DNA of 42,406 nucleotides from contig JABDAU010000029.1 of assembly GCA_013289045.1 (NCBI GenBank), positions 1-42,406 on the forward strand, given 5' to 3'. Each line of letters begins with the position of its first letter. The first letter of the stretch is position 1. Below are positions 8,661 to 15,756 of this stretch, piece after piece. A program made the position numbers and the translations under genes. This DNA comes from Bacteroidota bacterium (lineage in GTDB: Bacteria; Bacteroidota; Bacteroidia; Sphingobacteriales; Sphingobacteriaceae). The notes under the pieces were generated by a model that was not told the DNA's origin, ran no database searches, and saw only the letters and a list, made by a program, of their open reading frames with translations.

Positions 8661-8852
8661 TTATTTATTTATGATAGGTATTTCGAGTTGTTTACAAATC
8701 TTTTTGCAAAGTATATTATCCAATTCCTGATGACGGCCTACCGCAGTTTGCTTTCGGTTTTTTGGATTAACATAAATTGCATGATTGCCACCTTCACGCA
8801 GAAGATAACAACCGTTTTCTTCAAGGTGCTTAACTAAAGCCGAACGCTTCAT
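8661..8852 (-). CDS. hicA: HicA-type mRNA interferase toxin
   Basis: This 63-residue protein has the HicA/YcfA fold signature: KRSALVKHLEENGCYLLREG, then the catalytic histidine H24 in GGNHAIYVNP, then VGRHQELDNILCKKICKQL. HicA toxins are dsRBD-fold ribonucleases that cleave mRNA when free of HicB. The start codon shares one base with the hicB stop (TGATG), so the two are translationally coupled. Here the antitoxin gene comes first, the reverse of the Escherichia coli order but common elsewhere. Confidence 0.92.
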   Translation of the reverse strand: MKRSALVKHLEENGCYLLREGGNHAIYVNPKNRKQTAVGRHQELDNILCKKICKQLEIPIINK

Positions 8853-9067
8853 CAGATCAGTTCTAACTCTTCTTTTATAACTGATCTGCCCGAATATTCT
8901 TTTTCAGTTAGCTCCTTATTTACATCCAACACTAATTTCAATGCATCTAATAAATTAATCTTTAATTCATCAATACTTTTTCCTTGAGACATTGCGGCAG
9001 GCACTTCTTCAATTTGTCCTACAAACCAACCGTCTTCGCCTTCTTCAATAATTGCTGTAAATTTCAT
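8852..9067 (-). CDS. hicB: HicB-type antitoxin
   Basis: This 71-residue protein has the partly degraded RNase H-like fold of HicB: MKFTAIIEEGEDGWFVGQIEEVPAAMSQGKS in outline, then a helical part (DELKINLLDALKLVLDV). It neutralises HicA, encoded immediately downstream with a one-base overlap. No C-terminal DNA-binding domain is visible at this length, so autoregulation would need another mechanism. I chose the ATG at 9067. An in-frame TTG two codons earlier is unlikely because it is part of the promoter box TATATTTG. Confidence 0.9.
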   Translation of the reverse strand: MKFTAIIEEGEDGWFVGQIEEVPAAMSQGKSIDELKINLLDALKLVLDVNKELTEKEYSGRSVIKEELELI

Positions 9068-9070
9068 ATT

Positions 9071-9078
9071 CAAATATA
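9071..9078 (-). promoter_or_regulatory. -7 promoter box of hicBA, next to ATG
   Basis: The minus strand reads TATATTTG, a perfect match to the Bacteroidota -7 consensus TAnnTTTG, then three bases (AAT), then the hicB ATG. Transcription would begin at or next to the start codon, giving a leaderless mRNA. A -33 TTG at the usual 19-21-base spacing is not clear. Confidence 0.55.
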
Positions 9079-9093
9079 ATCAAAGCACAACAA

Positions 9094-9123
9094 AAAAGTC
9101 CGCATAGTTTTATGCGGACTTTT
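9094..9123. terminator. Bidirectional terminator hairpin downstream of icd
   Basis: AAAAGTCCGCATA (9094-9106) and TATGCGGACTTTT (9111-9123) form a perfect 13-bp stem with the loop GTTT. T-runs flank it on both strands. It lies 19 bases past the icd stop and just upstream of the hicBA promoter, so it insulates hicBA from icd transcription. Confidence 0.85.
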
Positions 9124-9142
9124 CAATTTAAGATTCCAAAAC

Positions 9143-10366
9143 TTACGCCAATCTTTTCTGTAAATTCTCGTCAATAGCTGCCAAAAACTCTTCGGTGTAC
9201 AGGTAATCTACACCGTGTTCAACTTTTGGTTTTATGGTGATGGCCAAATCCTTGGTCATTTTGCCGCTTTCAACGGTTTCTATACAAACTTCTTCAAGCG
9301 TTTTGCAGAATTTGATCAGCTCCTGGTTGTTATCCAGCATGCCGCGGAACTCTAACCCTCTTGTCCATGCAAATATCGATGCAATTGGATTGGTCGAAGT
9401 TGGCTTACCAGCCTGGTGATCGCGGTAGTGGCGGGTTACGGTACCGTGGGCAGCTTCAGCTTCCATTGTACCGCCATCAGGTGTAACCAGTGTCGAGGTC
9501 ATTAAACCTAATGAACCAAAACCCTGTGCTACGGTATCGCTTTGTACGTCGCCGTCGTAGTTTTTACAAGCCCAAACAAAGTTACCGTGCCATTTAAGGG
9601 CAGATGCAACCATGTCGTCAATCAAACGGTGCTCGTAAGTAAGCTGGTTAGCTTCAAACTCGCTTTTAAATTCGGTTTCGTAGATCTCCTGGAAGATATC
9701 TTTGAAACGGCCGTCATACCTTTTCAGAATGGTGTTTTTGGTAGAAAGGTACAGCGGCCATTTTTTCAGCAAAGCCTGGTTAAAGCAAGCGCGGGCAAAA
9801 CCTTTGATCGATTCATCAGTATTGTACATTGCCAATGCAACGCCATCTCCCTTAAAGTTATACACCTCGAACGACTGCTCTGCGCCGCCATCCTCAGGGG
9901 TGAAAGTAATGGTCAGTTTGCCTTTGCCTTTGGTAACAAAGTCGGTAGCGCGGTACTGGTCGCCAAAAGCGTGGCGGCCGATGCAGATCGGTGCAGTCCA
10001 GTTTGGTACCAAACGCGGTACATTGCTCATCACAATTGGTTCGCGAAATACCGTACCGTCCAATATGTTACGGATAGTACCATTTGGCGATTTCCACATC
10101 TGTTTCAAGCCAAATTCTTCTACGCGGGCTTCGTCAGGTGTAATGGTAGCGCATTTAATACCTACGCCATATTTTTTTATCGCGTTAGCTGCATCGATAG
10201 TAACCTGGTCGTCGGTGGCGTCGCGGTATTCAATACCAAGGTCGAAATATTTAATATCCAGATCGAGGTATGGGAAAATGAGCTTATCCTTTATAAATTT
10301 CCAGATAATGCGGGTCATTTCATCGCCATCCAGCTCAACTACAGGGTTTTCTACTTTAATTTTCAT
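9143..10366 (-). CDS. icd: NADP-dependent isocitrate dehydrogenase, eukaryote-like dimeric type
   Basis: This 407-residue enzyme oxidatively decarboxylates isocitrate to 2-oxoglutarate in the TCA cycle and makes NADPH. Substrate-binding residues are recognisable in [10 protein letters not shown] (about 91-100), [10 protein letters not shown] (101-110) and [11 protein letters not shown] (130-140). Metal ligands lie in the DDMVA and YDGDVQSD stretches. The N-terminus ([19 protein letters not shown]) and the motif [13 protein letters not shown] are those of the eukaryotic cytosolic/mitochondrial IDH subfamily rather than the E. coli type. It is common in Bacteroidota. The gene is monocistronic, with a terminator directly after it and about 110 bases of likely leader before it. 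Confidence 0.96.
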   Translation of the reverse strand: MKIKVENPVVELDGDEMTRIIWKFIKDKLIFPYLDLDIKYFDLGIEYRDATDDQVTIDAANAIKKYGVGIKCATITPDEARVEEFGLKQMWKSPNGTIRNILDGTVFREPIVMSNVPRLVPNWTAPICIGRHAFGDQYRATDFVTKGKGKLTITFTPEDGGAEQSFEVYNFKGDGVALAMYNTDESIKGFARACFNQALLKKWPLYLSTKNTILKRYDGRFKDIFQEIYETEFKSEFEANQLTYEHRLIDDMVASALKWHGNFVWACKNYDGDVQSDTVAQGFGSLGLMTSTLVTPDGGTMEAEAAHGTVTRHYRDHQAGKPTSTNPIASIFAWTRGLEFRGMLDNNQELIKFCKTLEEVCIETVESGKMTKDLAITIKPKVEHGVDYLYTEEFLAAIDENLQKRLA

Positions 10367-10481
10367 CGGTGTAATTTATTTTTTATTGGTGATGAAGCTA
10401 TCATGAGCGGAGCTATTTATTCAGTTTTCGAATTTCAGCTCATGATGGTTTTGACATCTGTAAATGATTTTTTAGTGCGCC

Positions 10482-10489
10482 CAAATATA
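10482..10489 (-). promoter_or_regulatory. Candidate -7 box of icd, with leader palindrome
   Basis: The minus strand reads TATATTTG 116 bases before the icd ATG. The nearest -33-like TTG is 26 bases upstream, longer than usual. The predicted leader contains a 9-bp inverted repeat, ATCATGAGC (10400-10408) with GCTCATGAT (10438-10446), which could form an RNA hairpin. No known riboswitch was recognised. Confidence 0.4.
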
Positions 10490-10641
10490 GAATTTACAGT
10501 CTTAATAAAACTGCACAAAATGTAAAAAAGCGAATAGGGTAGCAATTTATTTTCGTTTTTATTGTTTTTATTAAGATTGATGTTATTTTTATGGAATTAT
10601 ACCTATGGCTTTAACTATGGCTGTAGCTTATTACTTATTTT

Positions 10642-11349
10642 ATGAGGATTTTTAACCTAAAAAAAATATTCTTCACCGTCTTTATTTCCTGTATCGCATT
10701 TATTTCAAAAGCTCAATTGGGATATGATTATGCTCAATACGATATCGGTTTTGGCGGTGCGATCAATAAAACATACGGCGACGCCCAGTCGGTAAAAAGC
10801 ACGCCATCGGTACATTTCAATTTTAATTATAACCAAACGCCGTTCATCAACTATATACTTGAAGTTGAAGCAGGCAAGCTTGAAGGCGGCAACGCGTTGA
10901 AAGATACCACCGGCAGGCAGTTTTCCAATAGCTTTACAGCCGTAGCTTTCAGGGTGCAGGTACAGGCGGGGGAGATATTAGATTACTCCAATAGTCCGCT
11001 GGCTAATGTGCTTAAGAATTTTTATCTTTCATCAGGTATCGGCATGGAAGTGAACAGTCTTACAACCAACAGGTATTCATACAAAATACCTGACTATTAC
11101 ACACCCGGAGAAGACCACAGCTCGGAGATATATATCCCCGTAAGGTTGGGTTACGAGTTTAAAATATACAATCAATACAATCAGCCTTCGGTAAAAATAG
11201 ATTTGGCCTACCAGCAAAATTTCATACTGGGAGATGAACTTGATGGCTTTAAGGCAGGCAAAGCCAATGACACTTATACCGAAATTGTACTGGGTGTGAA
11301 ATTTGCGCTGGGCGGCGTTACATCCTATCGTAAACAGATCACTTATTAG
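10642..11349 (+). CDS. Outer-membrane beta-barrel-like exported protein
   Basis: This 235-residue protein starts with a signal peptide (KKIFFTVFISCIAFISKAQ) cut after about residue 24. The mature part has alternating hydrophobic strands, for example YDIGFGGAINKTYGDA, PSVHFNFNYN and EIVLGVKFALGG, with a terminal aromatic pattern, as in small outer-membrane barrels of Bacteroidota. There is no enzyme motif and no type IX C-terminal sorting domain. A role cannot be assigned. The next gene follows 76 bases downstream on the same strand but is unrelated in composition. Confidence 0.65.
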   Translation: MRIFNLKKIFFTVFISCIAFISKAQLGYDYAQYDIGFGGAINKTYGDAQSVKSTPSVHFNFNYNQTPFINYILEVEAGKLEGGNALKDTTGRQFSNSFTAVAFRVQVQAGEILDYSNSPLANVLKNFYLSSGIGMEVNSLTTNRYSYKIPDYYTPGEDHSSEIYIPVRLGYEFKIYNQYNQPSVKIDLAYQQNFILGDELDGFKAGKANDTYTEIVLGVKFALGGVTSYRKQITY

Positions 11350-11425
11350 TAAGCATATTCCTTTTTTGCTTTGCGAATTGTTTGGCAAGGTTTTGGTACA
11401 TTTACTTTAAATAAACTAAATACCT

Positions 11426-11851
11426 ATGAGCATTAACGATAAAGACCCCGTTTTTGACGACGAATCAGTTGACAGGGACCGCACACTAAAAGACGAGTTG
11501 GGAGAAACAATTGACGAAGAAGAATTGAAGTTCGATCCCGAAAAAAACAGCTTTGAATTTGATGTAAAAAGCGATGATCCGGATTATGACCATCCCGATC
11601 CGTACAATACATCTGCAAAAAACGGTGAAGATTCCACCTCAACTTATGATGAGGCCAATCCTTACGATACTGCGGATGAATATATCCCGAATGAATCGCT
11701 GGAAACGGATGTCGAGCAGTTAGCCATGCACATCTCGGACGAAAAAGGTATAGAAACAGACCCTATAGACGAAGCCCTTTCCCGTACGCCTGAAGATGAT
11801 CGGGATGATCTGGATGAGGAAGGCTATCCGAAGAATGATAGGAAGTACTAA
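11426..11851 (+). CDS. Acidic hypothetical protein
   Basis: This 141-residue protein is very rich in D and E, with repeated short patterns such as DPDYDHPDPYNT and DEANPYDTADEY. It has no signal peptide, membrane segment or cysteine cluster, and is likely disordered for much of its length. I do not recognise a family. Coding status is supported by a clean start context, a long frame on the right strand, and a strong terminator directly after the stop. A cytoplasmic location is assumed. Confidence 0.6.
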   Translation: MSINDKDPVFDDESVDRDRTLKDELGETIDEEELKFDPEKNSFEFDVKSDDPDYDHPDPYNTSAKNGEDSTSTYDEANPYDTADEYIPNESLETDVEQLAMHISDEKGIETDPIDEALSRTPEDDRDDLDEEGYPKNDRKY

Positions 11852-11861
11852 AGATCAATTC

Positions 11862-11906
11862 TATAAATAAAATAACCCGGCACAATACCGGGTTATTTTA
11901 TTTATA
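11862..11906. terminator. Bidirectional terminator, 19-bp stem
   Basis: The arms 11862-11880 and 11888-11906 are exactly complementary (core AACCCGG / CCGGGTT with long A/T flanks), with a 7-base loop. It serves the acidic protein gene on the plus strand and the lipoprotein gene on the minus strand, whose stop codon is at 11908. Confidence 0.9.
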
Positions 11907-11907
11907 G

Positions 11908-12549
11908 CTATTTGGTAAATACTATTTTATAAGCAATTTGTACAGACATGCCACCAGCAGATATTACCTGTGGATCGATCCCTACCCAAGTCATAGACGT
12001 TGACGTCAGGCTGGTAATCTGAATCTTATCGTTACTGCTCCGAGCAAGCGGATCTTCAGAAAAAGTTATGTATTGATTGCTACCTGATTTGGTATACGTA
12101 TAAGTTTGCGTTGAATCGGTAAAATTAATCGTATTAAATCCATCAAATACAGCTGTCTTTGCAGCATCATCCAGTGTTACGTCGGTAATGGGGTTTATCG
12201 GGTCGGCAATGCTGAAGATAGTCTGGCCTTTAGTGTATTCGCCAACGTAACTGGTTGTTACTGTCCATTTACCGGTTAGTGTTGCGTTAGCTATGCCAGT
12301 GCCGCCGGTTGTACCCGTACTTCCAGTAGCGCCAGTTGTTCCTGTGCTTCCCGTTGATCCGGTAGCGCCGGTTGAACCTGTACTACCTGTTGATCCGGTA
12401 GAGCCACTGCTGCCTATGGCGCCGCTGGTTGGCGGGTATTGCTGTACATAGCCTTTGTCACCGGGTAAAATCGGCGCATCGAGCTTGCACGAGTATATAG
12501 TTATTGCTGTAAGTGTAACGGCAATTAATAAGGGTAAAAGTTTCTTCAT
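11908..12549 (-). CDS. Lipoprotein with collagen-like Gly-X-Thr repeats
   Basis: This 213-residue protein starts with a lipoprotein signal peptide; the lipobox IYSC puts the lipid on C21. A short region leads to about 15 collagen-like Gly-X-X triplets at residues 43-85, mostly GST, GAT and GTT, with threonine in the third position. The remaining 125 residues form a beta-rich domain ([13 protein letters not shown] ... YKIVFTK) that resembles lipocalin-like domains of Bacteroidota lipoproteins. Likely on the outer membrane or cell surface. The triplets may form a triple helix or a glycosylated stalk carrying the C-terminal domain. Partners are unknown. The repeat region is prone to slippage, so its length may differ between strains. 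Confidence 0.8.
   Translation of the reverse strand: MKKLLPLLIAVTLTAITIYSCKLDAPILPGDKGYVQQYPPTSGAIGSSGSTGSTGSTGSTGATGSTGSTGTTGATGSTGTTGGTGIANATLTGKWTVTTSYVGEYTKGQTIFSIADPINPITDVTLDDAAKTAVFDGFNTINFTDSTQTYTYTKSGSNQYITFSEDPLARSSNDKIQITSLTSTSMTWVGIDPQVISAGGMSVQIAYKIVFTK
12295..12423. repeat. Intragenic 9-bp-based tandem repeat coding Gly-X-Thr
   Basis: The DNA coding residues 43-85 of the lipoprotein is built from variants of a 9-base unit (GGT/GGC plus two Ser/Thr/Ala codons), with some 18- and 27-base near-copies. Copy number stays in frame with any loss or gain of whole units. Confidence 0.8.
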
Positions 12550-12659
12550 AACGACTCAAAAAAATCACATAAATATATAGAAAAGATTTAAATGCAACGA
12601 TAATTTACACCATAAAATGCTGAAAATTAACTAACATGTTATTCCGGTCTACGATTTTA

Positions 12660-13541
12660 TCAATCTTTTTGTTGTGCAATAATTTTATCTATTTCGTTTT
12701 GGTCATACACCGGGTTAGCACCGCGTTTACTGGCCACAAACGCCCCTATCGCACTTGCTTTTATAAGCACCTGCTGAATGGGTTGATCTTCAATTAACCC
12801 GGCAATTAACGTTGCCAGGAAAGAATCCCCGGCCCCTACAGTATCGCCAACCTTTACCTTAAAACCCGGATGCTCGTGGAACTGGCTTTTATGCCAAATA
12901 ACTGCACCATTGCCACCACGCGTTACACAGACGGTTTGGGTATTGTATTTTGCATGGAATGCTTCTATTTGTTCGTGTAAAGAATGTTTCCCCCCGATGA
13001 TTATCTCGATCTCTTCATCATTCATTTTCACCACATCGGCATGCGATGCAAGCAGATCGATAGTCGCCAAAGTATAATGTGGTGGGCGAAGGTTTACATC
13101 AAATACTTTTAATGCCTGTGTGTTACTGAGCAGCGTAAGCAAGGTGTCGCGTGTGGTTGATGTACGGCAAGCCAAACTCCCGTAAACTATCGCAGTAGCA
13201 TTATTTGCAGCATTCATGAGCGTATCATCCGCCTGGATATTGTCCCACGATACCGGCTGCGGAATGATGTAGGTCGCCTGCTTGTGTTCATCAAGCTGCA
13301 CCGTTACCTCGCAAGTGGGTAATAATGCATCTGTTTGTATCAATTCGGAGTATAAGCCATTTTGTTTAAGGAAATCCACCAACCCATCTCCCGATGCGTC
13401 ACTTCCTACCCGACTGGCAAAGGCTACGTCCATATGCTGCTGCACCAAATGCCGGGCAACATTCATCGGCGCACCACCAGCTTTCTTCTCTTCACCAAAG
13501 GCATCCCACAACACTTCGCCAAAGCATAATATTTTTTTCAT
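12660..13541 (-). CDS. PfkB-family sugar kinase (fructokinase-like)
   Basis: This 293-residue kinase has both PfkB signatures. The N-terminal GGAPMNVARHL (about 22-32 from the ATG) is the sugar-binding lid region. The C-terminal DTVGAGDSFLATLIAG carries the catalytic aspartate of GAGD at about 239. The N-terminus FGEVLWDAFGEEKKAGG is that of bacterial fructokinases. It probably makes fructose 6-phosphate in the cytosol, although related hexoses or nucleosides cannot be excluded. I chose the ATG at 13541; an in-frame TTG two codons earlier is weaker. There is no sugar transporter nearby. manA, which also uses fructose 6-phosphate, is 4 kb away. Confidence 0.85.
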   Translation of the reverse strand: MKKILCFGEVLWDAFGEEKKAGGAPMNVARHLVQQHMDVAFASRVGSDASGDGLVDFLKQNGLYSELIQTDALLPTCEVTVQLDEHKQATYIIPQPVSWDNIQADDTLMNAANNATAIVYGSLACRTSTTRDTLLTLLSNTQALKVFDVNLRPPHYTLATIDLLASHADVVKMNDEEIEIIIGGKHSLHEQIEAFHAKYNTQTVCVTRGGNGAVIWHKSQFHEHPGFKVKVGDTVGAGDSFLATLIAGLIEDQPIQQVLIKASAIGAFVASKRGANPVYDQNEIDKIIAQQKD

Positions 13542-13605
13542 GATCAAACTAACAATTTGAGACGGGCAAAATACCTATATTTATTTTGGAAACATTTAGC
13601 GTTAT

Positions 13606-14025
13606 ATGAAAAAATCTATCTTATTGGTTCTGCTGTTATTGATCTTCAGCGGCTTATATGCACAGGACAAACAGGCCATATTAAAGGTGATGCATGATCA
13701 GCAAACCGCCTGGAACAAAGGCGATATCGATGCCTTTATGCAAGGCTACTGGAAGTCAGATTCGCTGGTTTTTGTGGGGAAGACCGCACCGCTATATGGC
13801 TGGCAAAGCACCATCGACCGCTATAAAAAAGCTTATCCGGGGAAGGATGCAATGGGACAGCTCACCTTTGGCGTGATAAAGCTGGACGTGCTCGATAGTA
13901 AGAATGCTTTTATGCTTGGCTCGTGGCATTTGGATAGGAAAGCAGGGCCGCTTGGCGGATATTTTACCTTATGGTTCAGGAAAATAGATGGCGAGTGGAA
14001 GATTGTTTGCGACCATACGAGCTAA
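13606..14025 (+). CDS. Exported NTF2-like (DUF4440/SnoaL) protein
   Basis: This 139-residue protein has a signal peptide (KKSILLVLLLLIFSGLYAQ, cut after about residue 19) and then an NTF2-like cone fold. Visible marks are the first helix ILKVMHDQQTAWNKGDIDAFMQGYW, SLVFVGKTAPLYGW, and the C-terminal strand pair GGYFTLWFRKIDGEWKIVCDHTS. Such DUF4440 proteins bind small ligands or act in small-molecule chemistry. Function here is unknown. Periplasmic location is inferred. Divergent from the PfkB kinase gene and convergent with higA, which stops three bases after its stop. Confidence 0.8.
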   Translation: MKKSILLVLLLLIFSGLYAQDKQAILKVMHDQQTAWNKGDIDAFMQGYWKSDSLVFVGKTAPLYGWQSTIDRYKKAYPGKDAMGQLTFGVIKLDVLDSKNAFMLGSWHLDRKAGPLGGYFTLWFRKIDGEWKIVCDHTS

Positions 14026-14028
14026 TAA

Positions 14029-14388
14029 CTACTTGTATTCCTGCACCAACACATCTGTTGGTATGCTTAGCGCCTTATGTAATTTACGTATCATCCCAAT
14101 TGAAAGTTTACGTTTTTTATTTAAGATCTCACTAACCCGGCTTTTCAGGCCTATAATTTCCGCCAAATCATGATTACTATAATTAAGTTGCTCCATCCTG
14201 AATTTTATTGCTTCAATCGGGTCGGGCATGTCAATAGGCAGATGGATCTTTTCATAATTGTCTATTAAAACACCAAGCACTTCCAGTTCATCACCTTCAA
14301 CAGTATCCGGTTCAGCATCAAATATTATTTCAAGCCGCTGAAGCGCCGCTTTGTAATCGGTTTCCGTCTTTATTAGTTTTACATCCAT
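14029..14388 (-). CDS. higA: HigA-type antitoxin with HTH
   Basis: This 119-residue protein belongs to the longer HigA group (COG5499-like). An N-terminal helical part (DVKLIKTETDYKAALQRLE, DEPE-like acidic stretch, PIDMPDPIEAIKFRMEQ) precedes an XRE-like helix-turn-helix (HDLAEIIGLKSRVSEILNKK). The HTH binds the operon's own promoter in known members. I chose the ATG at 14388. A GTG at 14394 that overlaps the higB stop codon TAG by one base is a possible alternative. It follows the toxin gene, the usual order for higBA. Confidence 0.9.
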   Translation of the reverse strand: MDVKLIKTETDYKAALQRLEIIFDAEPDTVEGDELEVLGVLIDNYEKIHLPIDMPDPIEAIKFRMEQLNYSNHDLAEIIGLKSRVSEILNKKRKLSIGMIRKLHKALSIPTDVLVQEYK

Positions 14389-14393
14389 TGTCA

Positions 14394-14687
14394 CTAAATT
14401 TTTGTTGCGTCAACTTTATCATATTCCGCATGCGTACCTATAAACCTTATCCAAAGCATCTGGTACGAATAATTTATTTTTACAATTAAACGGTAGGTAT
14501 TTCCTTTTATATTAAATACAACCCTATTATTTGGTAGAATGCTTGCGCTAGGATATTCCTTTTTAATATCATTCGGACTTAACCAATTACTTTTATCTGC
14601 TTCAAGATACCATGATTTTAGGGCTTGTTCACTATCAGCATGCCCAAGCCAAAAATCTCTTAATGTACCTTTTGCAATGATCCGCAT
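14394..14687 (-). CDS. higB: HigB-type mRNA interferase toxin
   Basis: This 97-residue protein matches HigB toxins of the RelE superfamily: MRIIAKGTLRDFWLGHADSE, then ALKSWYLEADKSNWLSPNDI, then VFNIKGNTYRLIVKINYSYQMLWIRFIGTHAEYDKVDA. In known members it cuts mRNA on the ribosome. I chose the ATG at 14687 because the 21 residues of the longer open frame (from 14750) are not family-like and cover the promoter. Encoded directly before higA. Confidence 0.92.
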   Translation of the reverse strand: MRIIAKGTLRDFWLGHADSEQALKSWYLEADKSNWLSPNDIKKEYPSASILPNNRVVFNIKGNTYRLIVKINYSYQMLWIRFIGTHAEYDKVDATKI

Positions 14688-14690
14688 AAT

Positions 14691-14720
14691 CAAATATAAT
14701 AAAAGTTCCCAATATGGGAA
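14691..14720 (-). promoter_or_regulatory. higBA promoter box and candidate HigA operator
   Basis: On the minus strand TATATTTG (14691-14698) lies exactly three bases before the higB ATG, as for hicBA. Seven bases upstream is the palindrome TTCCCA-ATA-TGGGAA (14706-14720, plus-strand reading). It sits between the -7 and -33 regions, a natural place for HigA to block transcription. This is a prediction from position and symmetry. Confidence 0.6.
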
Positions 14721-14797
14721 TAGTTTTATAATAAAATCTGCTCTTAACAAATTGCACAGGATTACTTTTATGTAGATATTGCACTATATTAAGCCAA

Positions 14798-15673
14798 ATG
14801 CAGCCACGTTTAACCATCATTATCCCTTGCTATAACGAAGAAAAGAATATACCCGCAGTTATATCAGGGGTATTGGATTTTTGCGCGGCAGAGGGCTATA
14901 AACTGATCGTGGTGAATGATGGCAGTCGTGATAACAGCCTGCAATTGCTGAGGGAATATGAAGGCCAGCCGAACTTTACGCTGGTGCACCATAAAATTAA
15001 CCGTGGGTATGGCGGCGCCATTAAATCAGGTATCGAGGCTTGCGACACGGAGTTTTTGATCACGATGGATTCGGACGGGCAGCACCGCGTGGAGGATGTG
15101 AAAAACCTGTTTAATGTAATTACCGAAGGTGATGCGGATATGGTTATCGGCAGTCGGAAAGGTGCGCGTTCGGCAAGTATGCTGCGCGGGGTGGGTAAGC
15201 GCATTATCCGTTTCACGGTAAAAAGGCTGATGCCGCTACCGGTATACGATCTTAACTCAGGCATGAAGATTTACCGAAGCGACCTCGGCAAAAAATACTC
15301 CAAAATTTGCCCCGATAGTATGGCTTACAGCGATGTGATCTGCCTGGCGTTCATCAATAAATACCACAAGGTTATTGAAGAACCCATCGAGATACGAGAG
15401 CGTGGTGCGGGCAAAAGCACTATCACCATTAAAACCGCCTTCCGCACCATTTACGAAGTGTTCAACATTATTATACTTTTTAACCCTATACGCATTTTTA
15501 TGCCCATAGCGTTCATCAGCATATTGGCCGGTATTGTGTGGGATATTCACATTTTTATGCGCGGGAACGGCGTTTCTGTGGGTTCCATGCTCGCTATTAT
15601 CTTCGGGGTGATCACTTTATTTTTTGGCGCGATAGCGGAGCAGTTGTCACAGATCAGGAAAAAGGATCTTTAG
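14798..15673 (+). CDS. GT2 family glycosyltransferase with C-terminal membrane hairpin
   Basis: This 291-residue protein has a GT-A domain: LTIIIPCYNEEKNIPAV, VVNDGSRDNS (about 38-47), and the metal-binding MDSDGQ with D91 and D93. It ends with two membrane helices (about 229-250 and 258-280). That is the layout of polyprenyl-phosphate sugar transferases such as DPM1/GtrB/ArnC, which load a sugar onto a lipid carrier. The sugar is not deducible. Convergent with a GT-C-like membrane TPR gene, which could use such a lipid-linked sugar; that link is inference. Confidence 0.87.
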   Translation: MQPRLTIIIPCYNEEKNIPAVISGVLDFCAAEGYKLIVVNDGSRDNSLQLLREYEGQPNFTLVHHKINRGYGGAIKSGIEACDTEFLITMDSDGQHRVEDVKNLFNVITEGDADMVIGSRKGARSASMLRGVGKRIIRFTVKRLMPLPVYDLNSGMKIYRSDLGKKYSKICPDSMAYSDVICLAFINKYHKVIEEPIEIRERGAGKSTITIKTAFRTIYEVFNIIILFNPIRIFMPIAFISILAGIVWDIHIFMRGNGVSVGSMLAIIFGVITLFFGAIAEQLSQIRKKDL

Positions 15674-15756
15674 CTGGTTCATAGTTGATAGATCATGGTT
15701 TATGGATCATAGTTGATGGCAAGAACCTTTACCTTTCGCCTTTTACCTTTCGCCTC
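15674..15756. repeat. Short direct repeats between convergent genes
   Basis: The sequence repeats ATAGTTGATGG/ATCATGG-like units (15680-15720) and TTACCTTT/TTTCGCC units (15729-15775). The last ones run into the 3' end of the neighbouring gene. It resembles the ACCTTTT repeat at 2227-2256. No hairpin is strong enough to call a terminator. Confidence 0.5.

Noticed and set aside
9542..10525. Long open frame (about 327 codons) on the plus strand
   Set aside because: It is antisense to icd, whose active-site motifs and length are beyond doubt; the long frame follows from the codon bias of icd.
10367..10641. Possible riboswitch upstream of icd
   Set aside because: Only one 9-bp inverted repeat is visible, and no known riboswitch core could be recognised.
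12295..12423. Repetitive DNA suspected of being a frameshift or assembly artefact
   Set aside because: It is a clean in-frame Gly-X-Thr repeat between a valid lipobox and a folded domain.
14688..14750. Longer start for higB
   Set aside because: It would run through the promoter box and the palindrome and adds 21 residues foreign to the family.
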